A DNA stretch of 64,000 bases from Bacillus sp. AZ43. GTDB lineage: Bacteria > Actinomycetota > Actinomycetes > Mycobacteriales > Geodermatophilaceae. The notes under the pieces were generated by a model. It saw only the letters and a list, made by a program, of their open reading frames with translations. It ran no database searches and was not told the DNA's origin. Location: NCBI GenBank assembly GCA_004570425.1, contig SPQJ01000007.1, positions 62,001-126,000 of the forward strand, read 5' to 3'. The position numbers and the translations under genes are program-made. Below are positions 55,675 through 64,000 of this stretch, piece by piece (within the stretch, counting starts at the first letter, position 1; each line of letters opens with the position of its first letter).

Positions 55675-56085
55675 CTACTGCGGCGCGGTGGACGCCACCG
55701 GCCCGGGCCACCCGACGAGGTCGACGTCGCCGTCGATGGTCCCGCCGCGCAGCAGCATCACCAGGAGGACGACCCCGAGGACGACCAGCGCCAGGACGAC
55801 GGCGACGATCCAGGGCCAGGTGCGCCACCGCCTGCGCGGCCTCGGACGGGGAGCGACGGTGACCCGGACCGGCGGGGGCGTGCCGAACTCCAGCGTTCGG
55901 TGCGGCGGCTTCGGCGCTCCGGTGTCGAGGGTGACGGTGGGATCGTCGTGGTGGACCGGCGGCGTCGGCAGCTCGCCGGCCGCCATCTCGGCCCGTACCG
56001 CCCGCCCGGGCACCGGCGGACGCGGCACCTGGACCGTCGGGTCGGACGGTGCCGGCGGTTCCCGCTCGGGATCCGGCTGCGTCAT
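55675..56085 (-). CDS. Small Pro-rich membrane protein
   Basis: The protein has 136 residues from ATG 56085 with AGGA upstream. A Pro/Thr-rich cytoplasmic N-terminus of about 85 residues is followed by one membrane helix ([20 protein letters not shown]) and a short extracytoplasmic tail. The frame continues upstream to 56169, but the Met with a ribosome binding site is preferred. Function unknown; divergent from the next gene. Confidence 0.6.
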   Translation of the reverse strand: MTQPDPEREPPAPSDPTVQVPRPPVPGRAVRAEMAAGELPTPPVHHDDPTVTLDTGAPKPPHRTLEFGTPPPVRVTVAPRPRPRRRWRTWPWIVAVVLALVVLGVVLLVMLLRGGTIDGDVDLVGWPGPVASTAPQ

Positions 56086-56184
56086 GGCGGTCCTGTGCCC
56101 CGGTCGGGGCGTCTCACGCCTCGGTGGGGCAAACGTCACCGTCCTCCGCGGAAATCGCGCTCGCGTCACCTAACGTGCGCAGCC

Positions 56185-56772
56185 ATGTCGTTCCTGTCGC
56201 GGTCCCGCGGTGCCGAGGTCCTGCCCCCGCTGCCCTACGAGCCGTCGTCGGCGCCGGGGCTGGCCGCGCGGTGGGTGCAGTGGGTCGCGGCGTCCGGGCC
56301 GATCAAGAATCCGCTGGACGACGCCACCGGCGAGTACGCCGGCCTGAACCAGCCCGACGACGTCTGGTTCCTCGCCGGCTCGTACGGCAAGCGGATGCAC
56401 CGGCGATGCGCCGTCCCGGCCGGGCGGCCGCTCTTCCTGCCCGCCTTCAACACGTGGTACTGGCCGACCGACGTGCCGCCGCTGGTCATGGAGGACGCCC
56501 ACGGCTCGCTCACCGTCGACGGCGCCGCGGTGCAGCTGCAGGAGATCGGCACGCCGGTGCCCTTCGTCGTCGCCGGTGCCCGGCTCAACGGCGTCACCAA
56601 CACCAGGAAGCCGGTGCCGGCCACCGTCTGGGGGCTGTGGGGCCAGGTCCCGCCGCTCGAGCCCGGCGGCCACGAGCTGCACGTCACGGGGGGCGACGGG
56701 TACGGCTTCGAGGTCGACGTCACCTACTCGCTGGTCGTCGGCGGCGTGACCCCGGCCTACCCCGGCAGGTAG
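56185..56772 (+). CDS. Conserved hypothetical protein
   Basis: The protein has 195 residues, soluble. Segments AGSYGKRMHRRCAVPAGRPL and LFLPAFNTWYWPTD, then HELHVTGGDGYGFEVDVTYS, suggest a small beta-sandwich domain; the family is not recognised. It is divergent from the Pro-rich membrane protein and overlaps the next minus-strand gene by 16 bp at the 3' ends. Confidence 0.7.
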   Translation: MSFLSRSRGAEVLPPLPYEPSSAPGLAARWVQWVAASGPIKNPLDDATGEYAGLNQPDDVWFLAGSYGKRMHRRCAVPAGRPLFLPAFNTWYWPTDVPPLVMEDAHGSLTVDGAAVQLQEIGTPVPFVVAGARLNGVTNTRKPVPATVWGLWGQVPPLEPGGHELHVTGGDGYGFEVDVTYSLVVGGVTPAYPGR

Positions 56773-57032
56773 ACCCCGGGCTCGTCCACCGCGTGCACCC
56801 AGACCGGGGCGCCGGCGATCTTCACCTCGTACGCCGACAGCGCGCGGCGGTAGGAGCCCACGCCGTCCCACCGGGTGACCAGCGCCCAGAGGTCGGGGTC
56901 GTCGGCCGACCGGCCGAGCTCCCCGTCCCGGAAGCCGGGCCGGGCGGCCAGCGCGGCCAGCAACGCCTCGACGGCGGCCGCCAGCGCGACGCCGTCCTCA
57001 CCTGTGGTCCTCAGCCGCGTCACCGCGAACAC
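56757..57032 (-). CDS. Antibiotic-biosynthesis-monooxygenase-like (ABM fold) protein
   Basis: The protein has 91 residues from GTG 57032, with a GGAGAGGAG stretch upstream. The start VFAVTRLR, the central LAALAARPGFRDGELGRSAD and DLWALVTRWDGVGSYRRALS match the dimeric ferredoxin-like ABM fold used for small oxidative or heme-related enzymes. The substrate is unknown. Convergent with the preceding gene, overlapping by 16 bp. Confidence 0.7.
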   Translation of the reverse strand: MFAVTRLRTTGEDGVALAAAVEALLAALAARPGFRDGELGRSADDPDLWALVTRWDGVGSYRRALSAYEVKIAGAPVWVHAVDEPGVYLPG

Positions 57033-57123
57033 CCGGGGCTCCTCTCCTCCGCCGGGTGCAGACGCTGCCACGACACCGGCGGCGGACGTACCCCGGAGGG
57101 CACGTCCGCTGCCCGCCCCGCGA

Positions 57124-57993
57124 TCAGAGGAAGTCGCAGACCGTCAGATCGGGCTGCACGTAGACGAGGAGCGTGAAGCTCGAGCCGTCCTCCATCGCCA
57201 GCGTGAAGATGGCCATGTCGGTGTTCGTCGTCGCGTCGTGGGAGATGCTGTCGAAGGTGCCGCCGGTGAAGCCGACACCGCCGAGCGTCTGGGTGTAGAA
57301 GTAGCGCCCCAGCTCGTAGGCCGGGTCACCGCCGGCCGCGGCGGCCGCGCTGGCGTCCCGCACCGCGGTGCAGGAGAGGTCGTAGGCGGTCTGCCAGTCG
57401 CCATCGGCCAGGGCGTCCACCCACGAGAAGGCGACCGCATCGGAGCCGGCGAACGCGCCGCCGGCCGTCACGGGCTCCTCGGCGACCTGCGCACCGCCGG
57501 GGAGGACGGTGCCGTCGTCCTCGGGGGCCGGCTCGGACGTCGAGGGGGACGCGGACTCGCTGGTGGTCGTGGTGTCGGCGGCCGCGGCGTCCCGGTCGGT
57601 GCCGGAGTCCCCACCGGTGAACAGCAGGACCAGCGCGATGCCGGCCCCGGCGAGCAGCAGGGCCCCGCCCACGATCAGCCAGGGCAGCAGGTTCTTCCTC
57701 GGGGGCTGCGGCGGCTGGGGCGGCTGGGGCGGCTGGGGCGGCGGACCGTAGGGGCCGCCCTGCGGCGGCATCGGCGGCTGTCCCTGGGCGACGTAGGGCC
57801 GGGTCGGGGGCTGCCCCTGGGCGGCGGGCGCACCGTACGGGGCGGTGCTCGGCGTGGGCGGCGGGCCGTAGGGAACCGGGCCCTGGGGGCTCGACGGGTT
57901 CTGCGGAGCGGGCTGGCCGTAGGGCTGGGAAGGCTGGGAGGGCTGCGAGGGCTGGCCGTACGGGGTGCCGTACGGACCGGGCGGCTGGGTCAT
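57124..57993 (-). CDS. Pro/Gln-rich membrane-anchored protein with extracytoplasmic domain
   Basis: The protein has 289 residues from ATG 57993. The first 95 residues are a Pro/Gly/Gln/Tyr repeat tract (PYGQPSQ, then QPPQPPQPP). A membrane helix follows (about 103-128), then a Ser/Thr linker and a DUF4878/NTF2-like domain (WVDALADGDWQTAYDLSCTA) ending in LTVCDFL. Many actinobacterial septum or envelope proteins share this plan. Function unknown. Confidence 0.75.
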   Translation of the reverse strand: MTQPPGPYGTPYGQPSQPSQPSQPYGQPAPQNPSSPQGPVPYGPPPTPSTAPYGAPAAQGQPPTRPYVAQGQPPMPPQGGPYGPPPQPPQPPQPPQPPRKNLLPWLIVGGALLLAGAGIALVLLFTGGDSGTDRDAAAADTTTTSESASPSTSEPAPEDDGTVLPGGAQVAEEPVTAGGAFAGSDAVAFSWVDALADGDWQTAYDLSCTAVRDASAAAAAGGDPAYELGRYFYTQTLGGVGFTGGTFDSISHDATTNTDMAIFTLAMEDGSSFTLLVYVQPDLTVCDFL

Positions 57994-58090
57994 GGCGGGC
58001 TCTCTGGACGGACGCGCGGCGGGCGGTGCTCGCCCGGATGACGGCACCGTAGTGAGGAGCCGCACCGCCCGGGAGGGGATACAGCGCGCC

Positions 58091-58855
58091 TCAGGCGCTG
58101 CCGAACCGCCGCTGCCGCGAGGCGTACTCCTCGCACGCCGCCCACAGGTGCCGCCGGTCGAAGTCGGGCCAGAGGGTGTCGAGGAAGACGAACTCCGCGT
58201 AGGCCGACTGCCACAGCAGGAAGTTGCTCGTGCGGTTCTCGCCGGAGCTGCGGACGAACAGGTCGACGTCGGGCATGTCCGGCTCGTCGAGGAACCGGGC
58301 GACGGTCGCCTCGTCGATCTTCTCCGGGTTCAGCCGGCCGGCGGCCACCTCCCGGCCGATGGCCGCGGCGGCGTCGGCGATCTCGGCCCGGCCGCCGTAG
58401 TTGACGCACATGGTCAGGGTCAGGACGTCGTTGTCGCGGGTGAGCTCCTCGGCGATCTCGAGCTCCTTGATGACGCTGCGCCACAGCCGCGGACGACGGC
58501 CGGCCCAGCGCACGCGCACCCCGAGCTCGTGCATCTCGTCGCGCCGCCGGCGGATCACGTCGCGGTTGAACCCCATGAGGAAGCGGACCTCGTCGGGGCT
58601 GCGCCGCCAGTTCTCCGTGGAGAACGCGTAGGCGCTGATCGCGGTGATGCCCAGCTCGATCGCGCCCTCGACGCAGTCGAACAGCGAGGACTCCCCCGCC
58701 TCGTGGCCCGCCGTCCGGGGCAGCCCGCGCTGCTTGGCCCAGCGCCCGTTGCCGTCCATGACGATCGCGACGTGGCCGGGGATCTTGTCCGCCGGGAGCC
58801 GCGGCGGGCGCGCCCCGGACGGGTGCGGGTTGGGCGCCTTGACCTCGCGCTTCAC
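58091..58855 (-). CDS. uppS: Isoprenyl transferase (undecaprenyl/decaprenyl diphosphate synthase family)
   Basis: The protein has 254 residues from GTG 58855 (GTGA overlap with recO). Cis-prenyltransferase motifs: [20 protein letters not shown] with the catalytic Asp, [16 protein letters not shown] and [21 protein letters not shown]. It condenses isopentenyl diphosphate into the lipid carrier for peptidoglycan. Gene order with recO and era is standard for actinobacteria. Chain length cannot be read from the sequence. Confidence 0.96.
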   Translation of the reverse strand: MKREVKAPNPHPSGARPPRLPADKIPGHVAIVMDGNGRWAKQRGLPRTAGHEAGESSLFDCVEGAIELGITAISAYAFSTENWRRSPDEVRFLMGFNRDVIRRRRDEMHELGVRVRWAGRRPRLWRSVIKELEIAEELTRDNDVLTLTMCVNYGGRAEIADAAAAIGREVAAGRLNPEKIDEATVARFLDEPDMPDVDLFVRSSGENRTSNFLLWQSAYAEFVFLDTLWPDFDRRHLWAACEEYASRQRRFGSA

Positions 58856-59625
58856 CGGCGCACGCCCACGGGGGCGACCTCGGAGCGGTCGACCAGCGGC
58901 AGCGAGCGCAGGCCGCGCTCCAGGTGCCACTGCAGCAGGGCGGCGACCAGGCCGCTGCCCTCACGCCGGTTGGTGCCCTGCGACGCCTCGGCGCGGTCCC
59001 AGTCGCCGGTGAGCAGCGCGTCGAGCAGCTCGATGGTCACCGGGTTGGGCATCGCGGAGCCGGTCGGCCGGCACGCGGGGCAGACCGTGCCGCCGGCCGG
59101 GACGGAGAAGTGCCGGTGCGGGCCCTCCTCGCCGCAGCGGGCGCACTCGCCGAGCGCCGGCTCCCACCCGGCGACCGACATCGCGCGCAGCAGGAACGCG
59201 TCGAGGACCAGGCCGGCGGGGTGCGACCGCTCGGCCAGCGCCCGCAGCGCGCCGACGACCAGGAGGAACAACCGGAGCGAGGGCTCCTTCTCCTCCGCGG
59301 TCAGCCGGTCGGCGGTCTCCAGGACGGCGGTGCCGGCGGTGTAGGCGGGGTAGTCGTCGACGACGTCGTTGCCGTAGGAGCGGATCGACTCGGCCTGGCT
59401 GACGATGTCGAGGTTGCGCCCGGTGTAGAGCTGCAGGTCGACGTGGCTGAACGGCTCCAGCCGCGACCCGAACTTGCTCTTGGTCCGGCGCACGCCCTTG
59501 GCCACCGCGCGCACCTTGCCGTGCTTGCGGGTGAGCACCGTGACGATCCGGTCGGCCTCGCCCAGCTTCTGGGTGCGCAGCACGATGCCCTCGTCGCGGT
59601 AGAGGGCCTTCGGGGTGTGCGCCAT
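58852..59625 (-). CDS. recO: DNA repair protein RecO
   Basis: The protein has 257 residues from ATG 59625 (1-bp overlap with era). The N-terminal OB fold is [20 protein letters not shown] and [18 protein letters not shown]; a zinc finger CARCG...CPACR follows at about 155-183. It loads RecA with RecR during recombinational repair. Confidence 0.95.
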   Translation of the reverse strand: MAHTPKALYRDEGIVLRTQKLGEADRIVTVLTRKHGKVRAVAKGVRRTKSKFGSRLEPFSHVDLQLYTGRNLDIVSQAESIRSYGNDVVDDYPAYTAGTAVLETADRLTAEEKEPSLRLFLLVVGALRALAERSHPAGLVLDAFLLRAMSVAGWEPALGECARCGEEGPHRHFSVPAGGTVCPACRPTGSAMPNPVTIELLDALLTGDWDRAEASQGTNRREGSGLVAALLQWHLERGLRSLPLVDRSEVAPVGVRR

Positions 59626-60542
59626 CAGTAGCCCAGCCTGTTCAGCTTCTTGGGGTCGTCCTGCCACTCCCCCAGCACCGTGACGTGCAGGTCGAGGTGG
59701 ACGCGGGCGCCGAGCAGGGTCTCCATGCCCGCCCGGGCCTCGGTGCCGATCGCCTTGATGATCGACCCGCCCTTGCCGAGCAGCATCGGCTTCTGGCTGG
59801 GGCGCTCGCAGTGCAGCAGGGCGTGGATCTCGACCAGGTCGCGGCCGGCCTGCTTGGGGTCGGGGCGCCGGTTCATCTCCTCGATGGTGACGGCGAGCGA
59901 GTGCGGCACCTCCTGGAACACCTTCTCCAGCGCCGCCTCGCGGACGAGCTCGGCGAGCTGGCGCTCGGTGTCCTCGTCGGTGGTCTGCTCCTCCGGGTAG
60001 AGCGGCGGGCCCTCGGGGAGCAGGCCGATCAGCAGGTCCTCCAGGAGCTCGACCTGGTCGCCCTTCACCGCGCTGACCGGCACGACCTCGGCGGCCTCGA
60101 CCAGCTGGCTGGCCGCGATCAGCTGCTCGGTGATCTGCTTCTTGCTCGCGGCGTCGGTCTTGGTGACGACGACGACCACCGGCGCCTTCACCTCGCGCAG
60201 CTGGCGGGCGATGAACCGGTCACCGGTGCCCACGGGCTGGTCGGCCGGGATGCAGAAGGCGATCACGTCGACGTCGGACAGCGTGTCGCGGACGACGTCG
60301 TTGAGCCGGCGGCCGAGCAGCGACTTGGGCTTGTGCAGCCCGGGGGTGTCGACGAGCACGAGCTGCCCGCCGGGCCGGTGGACGACGCCGCGGATGGCGT
60401 GCCGCGTGGTCTGCGGGCGGTTGCTGACGATGCCGACCTTCTCGCCGACCATCGCGTTGGTCAGCGTGGTCTTGCCGGCGTTGGGGCGGCCCACGAGGGC
60501 GACGAAGCCGCTGCGGTGCGGCGACTGCTCAGGGCTGCTCAC
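59625..60542 (-). CDS. era: GTPase Era
   Basis: The protein has 305 residues from GTG 60542. G1 is [10 protein letters not shown]3 DTPG in [16 protein letters not shown], and G4 TKTD in [14 protein letters not shown]. The C-terminal KH domain has [21 protein letters not shown]. It acts in 16S rRNA maturation and 30S assembly. Upstream in-frame codons cross the inverted repeat at 60579-60652 and are rejected. Confidence 0.96.
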   Translation of the reverse strand: MSSPEQSPHRSGFVALVGRPNAGKTTLTNAMVGEKVGIVSNRPQTTRHAIRGVVHRPGGQLVLVDTPGLHKPKSLLGRRLNDVVRDTLSDVDVIAFCIPADQPVGTGDRFIARQLREVKAPVVVVVTKTDAASKKQITEQLIAASQLVEAAEVVPVSAVKGDQVELLEDLLIGLLPEGPPLYPEEQTTDEDTERQLAELVREAALEKVFQEVPHSLAVTIEEMNRRPDPKQAGRDLVEIHALLHCERPSQKPMLLGKGGSIIKAIGTEARAGMETLLGARVHLDLHVTVLGEWQDDPKKLNRLGY

Positions 60543-60578
60543 GGCTCCAGTCTCCCACCGCCGTCCGACGCCCCCGCT

Positions 60579-60652
60579 CCGCTCCCGGGGTGTTGTTCGC
60601 CCTTCCGGGGTCCTGCGGCACTCCAGGAGCACGAGCAACACCCCGGGAGCGG
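60579..60652. repeat. Long inverted repeat in the era promoter region
   Basis: Perfect 17-bp arms lie at 60579-60595 (CCGCTCCCGGGGTGTTG) and 60636-60652, extendable to 21 bp with one mismatch. They enclose 40 nt with a weaker inner hairpin. The element lies between divergent genes. It may be a mobile-type palindromic repeat (REP/MITE-like), or a shared regulatory element. Confidence 0.55.
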
Positions 60653-60678
60653 TGACCTCGCCTGGGATGATCGGCGGC

Positions 60679-61248
60679 ATGGCGCGACAGCAGGGCCTCC
60701 CGATGCGGGCCGCCCGGGAGCGGGATCTCCACCTCGAGCAGATCCGCGGGTTCGGGTTCCTCGCCGGCCGGGGGCCCAGCCGACGGGCGACGTCGGTCCC
60801 CGCACCGCTGCGCTACTGGCAGTACGACCTGCCGCGGCCGGTGCCCACGGTCTTCGTCGTCGTGGTCGTCTCGCTCTGGCTGGCGGTCTTCGGGTGGGGC
60901 GGCGGACGCGAGGCGCTCGTCGACGAGGCTCCGCTGGCCGTGGGCCTCGGGCTGCTGGTGCTGCTCTGCAACGTCGGACGGTTCACCGTGTCGAACCACG
61001 GCCTGTCCCTCGACATCGGCGCGACCAGGACCACGCCGGCCGGGGTGATCCCGCTGGTGCTGGTCCGGGAGGTGCGCACCGGCCGGCCGCCGGAGGGCTG
61101 GCCGCCCGCGAAGCGCCGCGGTGGCTGGCTGCCCGGCCGCACGCTGGTGAGCGTCCGGCACGAGGGCGACGACGGCGAGCAGGCCTTCACCAAGTGGGTC
61201 CGCGACGCCGACGAGTTCTCCTCGGCGCTCGGTTCGCCGCTCCGCTGA
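60679..61248 (+). CDS. Hypothetical membrane protein (PH-like plan)
   Basis: The protein has 189 residues. Two membrane helices (about residues 55-73 and 83-101) are followed by a soluble region starting RFTVSNHGLSLDIGATRTTPA that resembles bacterial PH-like domains (DUF3093 style). It is divergent from era across the inverted repeat. Function unknown. Confidence 0.7.
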   Translation: MARQQGLPMRAARERDLHLEQIRGFGFLAGRGPSRRATSVPAPLRYWQYDLPRPVPTVFVVVVVSLWLAVFGWGGGREALVDEAPLAVGLGLLVLLCNVGRFTVSNHGLSLDIGATRTTPAGVIPLVLVREVRTGRPPEGWPPAKRRGGWLPGRTLVSVRHEGDDGEQAFTKWVRDADEFSSALGSPLR

Positions 61249-61325
61249 CGATCAGGTCTCCTGTCATTCCGGGTCGCGGCTCAGCGTCGACCGTGAGCCA
61301 GGAGCCCTGACGATCAGGTCTCCTG
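61245..61325. repeat. 19-bp direct repeat flanking the convergent spacer
   Basis: CTGACGATCAGGTCTCCTG occurs at 61245-61263 and again at 61307-61325, 62 bp apart. The first copy overlaps the stop codon of the membrane gene. It looks like a local duplication of a terminator half; only the second copy is followed by the complementary arm. Confidence 0.6.
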
Positions 61326-61333
61326 ATCGTCAG
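61307..61333. terminator. Bidirectional terminator hairpin
   Basis: Perfect 12-bp arms CTGACGATCAGG (61307-61318) and CCTGATCGTCAG (61322-61333) with a TCT loop lie between convergent stop codons at 61248 and 61337. Confidence 0.75.
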
Positions 61334-61336
61334 AAG

Positions 61337-61669
61337 TCAGACGGTCGTGCGCAGGCCCCCGTCGGGGCCGGCGAGGTGCACCGGCGCGGACGGGGTGAGG
61401 TCGCGGACGGCGGCGAGCCCCTCCTGCTCGACCGCGTCGGCCTCGGAGACGATCGCGGCCGCCTCCAGCCCCTCCACGCCGCTGGAGACGGCGGCGGCCA
61501 CGGCGGCCTGCAGCGCCGACAGCTTCAGCGAGGGCAGCGCGACCGACGCGGCCACGTAGGTGCGGCCGTCGGTGTCGCGGACCGCCGCACCCTCGGGCGC
61601 GCCGGTGCGCCCACGGGCGGAGCGGGCGAGGGTGACGAGCTTGGCGTCCTCGGAATCCAGGTCAGGCAC
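61337..61669 (-). CDS. Cytidine deaminase-like protein lacking the zinc site
   Basis: The protein has 110 residues. The strand-helix pattern TDGRTYVAASVALPSLKLSALQ and AAVAAAVSSGVEGLEAAAI follows the cytidine deaminase fold, but the zinc ligands His/Cys in (C/H)AE and PCxxC are missing. Similar shortened proteins sit between era and corC in other actinobacteria and are often annotated as cytidine deaminases. A catalytic role is unlikely; a structural or regulatory one is possible. Confidence 0.65.
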   Translation of the reverse strand: MPDLDSEDAKLVTLARSARGRTGAPEGAAVRDTDGRTYVAASVALPSLKLSALQAAVAAAVSSGVEGLEAAAIVSEADAVEQEGLAAVRDLTPSAPVHLAGPDGGLRTTV

Positions 61670-61675
61670 GGCGCG

Positions 61676-63010
61676 TCAGCCTTCCACCCCGACGGCGGGC
61701 TCCTCCGCGCGGGTGGCGGCGTCGTCGTCCCCGGCCGGCGGCTCCACGCGGCAGACCAGCATCGTGTCGATGCGGTTGCGGCGGCCACCGGTGCTCTCCG
61801 CGACCAGCTTGAGCCCGCCGATCTCGGCCGCGGCCCCCTCGATCGGCACCCGGCCGAGCTCGCGGGCCAGCAGGCCACCGACGGTCTCGACGTCGTCGTC
61901 CTCGGGCAGTTCGACCCCGGGGAACAGCTCGGCGAGGTCCTGCACCGGCAGCCGGGCGGTGACCCGGACCGAGCCGTCGGGCAGCGGCTCCACCTCGGGG
62001 CGCTGGAACGCGTCGTGCTCGTCGGCGATCTCGCCCACGATCTCCTCGAGGATGTCCTCGATGGTGACCAGGCCGGCGAAGCCGCCGTACTCGTCGACGA
62101 CGATCGCGATGTGGATGCGGGCGGCCTGCATGTCGCGGAGCAGCTCGTCGACCGGCTTGGACTCCGGGACGAACGTCGGGGTGCGCATCAGCTCCTCGAC
62201 CTTGGGCCCGCGCTGGTCGCCCAGGTTCTGCGACCGGCGCACGAGGTCCTTGAGGTAGACGACCCCGACGACGTCGTCGACGTTCTCGCCGATGACCGGG
62301 ATGCGGCTGAAGCCGCTGCGCAGCGCCAGCGCGAGCGCCTGCCGGACGGTCTTGTGCCGCTCGATGTAGACGACGTCGGTGCGCGGGACCATGACCTCGC
62401 GCGCGATGGTGTCGCCGAGCTCGAACACCGAGTGGATCATGTTGCGCTCGCCGGACTCGACGACGCCGCGCTCCTCGGCCATGTCGACCAGCTCGCGCAG
62501 CTCGACCTCGGAGGAGAACGGGCCGTCCCGGAAGCCGCGACCGGGCGTGATCATGTTGCCGATCAGGATCAGCAGCGTGGCGATCGGGCCGAGGACCCGG
62601 CCGAGCAGCCGGACCACACCGGCGCTGGCCAGTGCGGTGCCGTAGGCGTGCTGGCGGCCCAGCGTGCGGGGGCCCACGCCGATGAGGACGTAGCTGACCA
62701 CGGTCATGACGCCGGCGGCGGTGAGGAAGGTCCGCCACCCGCCGCCCCACAGGTCGTACAGCAGGACGGTGACCAGGACCGCCGACACCATCTCGCAGAC
62801 GATCCGGAGGAGGAGCAGCAGCGCCGCGTGGCGCGCCCGCTCCTGGACGACCTCCTCGAGCGCGGCGGCCCGCTTGAGGCCCTCGCGGCGCATCTCCTCG
62901 ACGCGGGCCTTCGACACCCGCTGGAGAGCGGCGTCCATGGCGGCGAACAGGCCGGCCAGCGGCACCAGGATGACGGCGACCACCAGCATGGTGATCTCGC
63001 CGGAGCTCAT
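61676..63010 (-). CDS. CNNM/HlyC-CorC family membrane protein with CBS pair
   Basis: The protein has 444 residues from ATG 63010 (ATGA overlap with ybeY). The N-terminal DUF21/CNNM domain has four hydrophobic segments up to about residue 160. Two CBS domains follow ([20 protein letters not shown], then [20 protein letters not shown] with [20 protein letters not shown]). The C-terminal CorC_HlyC domain ends the protein. Family members export Mg2+/Co2+ or protect magnesium homeostasis. The transport direction is inferred. Confidence 0.92.
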   Translation of the reverse strand: MSSGEITMLVVAVILVPLAGLFAAMDAALQRVSKARVEEMRREGLKRAAALEEVVQERARHAALLLLLRIVCEMVSAVLVTVLLYDLWGGGWRTFLTAAGVMTVVSYVLIGVGPRTLGRQHAYGTALASAGVVRLLGRVLGPIATLLILIGNMITPGRGFRDGPFSSEVELRELVDMAEERGVVESGERNMIHSVFELGDTIAREVMVPRTDVVYIERHKTVRQALALALRSGFSRIPVIGENVDDVVGVVYLKDLVRRSQNLGDQRGPKVEELMRTPTFVPESKPVDELLRDMQAARIHIAIVVDEYGGFAGLVTIEDILEEIVGEIADEHDAFQRPEVEPLPDGSVRVTARLPVQDLAELFPGVELPEDDDVETVGGLLARELGRVPIEGAAAEIGGLKLVAESTGGRRNRIDTMLVCRVEPPAGDDDAATRAEEPAVGVEG

Positions 63011-63510
63011 GTGGTGCCCGGCTCCCCGCCGGCCGGGGCCCCGGTCACCGGCTCGCGCGGAGCGGCGCGCCAGCCCTCGATGAGCTTCTGCTGGAGACCG
63101 AACATCTCCTTCTCCTCGTCCGGCTCCATGTGGTCGTAGCCGAGCAGGTGCAGGACGCCGTGCGTGGCGAGCAGGATCAGCTCGTCGTCCATGGTGTGCC
63201 CGGCGGCGCGGGCCTGGCGGACCGCCACGGCCGGGCAGAGGACGACGTCGCCGAGCAGGGCAGGCCCGGGCTCGGGGTCGTCCGGACGGGCGGTGTCGAG
63301 CTCGTCCATCGGGAAGGCGAGGACGTCGGTCGGCCCCTTCTCCCCCATCCAGCGCTCGTGCAGGCTGCTCATGTACTCCACGTCGACGCAGAGGACGGAC
63401 AGCTCGGCCATGGGGTTGACCTGCATCTCGCCGAGCACGTACCGGCAGATCGCGGCCAGCTCGGCCTCGTCCACGGCGATCTCGGACTCGTTGGCCACCT
63501 CGACGGGCAC
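63007..63510 (-). CDS. ybeY: Endoribonuclease YbeY
   Basis: The protein has 167 residues from GTG 63510, with GGGGAG 9 nt upstream; the frame is open further upstream but overlaps phoH. The metal-binding motif [18 protein letters not shown] carries the three conserved His residues. It acts in 16S rRNA 3'-end maturation and 70S quality control. It lies 5 bp after phoH and overlaps the CNNM gene. Confidence 0.95.
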   Translation of the reverse strand: MPVEVANESEIAVDEAELAAICRYVLGEMQVNPMAELSVLCVDVEYMSSLHERWMGEKGPTDVLAFPMDELDTARPDDPEPGPALLGDVVLCPAVAVRQARAAGHTMDDELILLATHGVLHLLGYDHMEPDEEKEMFGLQQKLIEGWRAAPREPVTGAPAGGEPGTT

Positions 63511-63515
63511 GCCGG

Positions 63516-64000
<485 letters not shown>

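Noticed and set aside
57700-57990. Tandem CGGCTGGGG-type repeats, considered as a CRISPR or iteron array
   Set aside because: They encode the Pro/Gln-rich N-terminus of a membrane protein; spacing and composition are those of a coding repeat. No CRISPR array was seen anywhere.

Overview
The window is high-GC DNA with actinobacterial gene order: phoH-ybeY-corC-(cytidine deaminase-like)-era-recO-uppS, plus a furA-katG pair. The species cannot be fixed from this sequence; a Geodermatophilaceae-like actinomycete is a guess. It has two parts that meet at a tRNA-Asn(GTT) gene at 41836-41908.

Positions 1 to about 41836 look like one end of a large integrative and conjugative element (ICE). A tyrosine integrase and an excisionase lie beside the 3' end of the tRNA, as expected for tRNA-targeted integration. 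The other end, including the relaxase N-terminus and second att site, is beyond the left edge. From left to right the element holds: (i) a relaxase-type protein with a DnaG-like primase core (2-2401); (ii) two candidate defence genes, an HNH-NB-ARC-TPR protein (2525-4981) and a HEPN Abi-like protein (5273-5965); (iii) a leftward conjugation operon of 13 tightly overlapping genes (19112 down to 6102) encoding a type IV secretion system with VirB4-like ATPase, VirB6/TrbL-like channel, SCO6880-like protein, pilin-like protein, M23 hydrolase and a coupling protein apparently split over two genes; (iv) an iteron-like repeat array in and upstream of that operon; (v) a defence island with a short prokaryotic Argonaute plus SIR2-APAZ pair (19444-22661) and an AbiV-family gene (23211-23933); (vi) a complete Tad/Flp pilus cluster (24060-36335), ending in a LysM-BTAD protein and with a divergent prepilin peptidase; (vii) a coiled-coil zinc-finger protein; (viii) a cadmium-type resistance locus (CmtR-like ArsR, methyltransferase, a broken CDF transporter, CadD).

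Positions 41909-64000 are chromosomal backbone: dnaG interrupted by a 315-residue intein carrying a homing endonuclease, a DUF218 protein, furA-katG, ppdK, dusB, glyS, several membrane or unknown proteins, and the uppS-recO-era-corC-ybeY-phoH cluster, mostly on the minus strand with 1-4 bp overlaps. Several strong hairpins act as likely terminators.

The genes fit together as a self-transmissible element that carries its own DNA-transfer machine, an extra pilus, metal resistance and at least four putative anti-phage or anti-plasmid loci. The most interesting items are the SIR2-APAZ/short-pAgo pair, the uncharacterised HNH-STAND-TPR gene, the DnaG intein placed exactly at a zinc-ligand cysteine, and the 33-bp-phased repeat array inside the conjugation operon.
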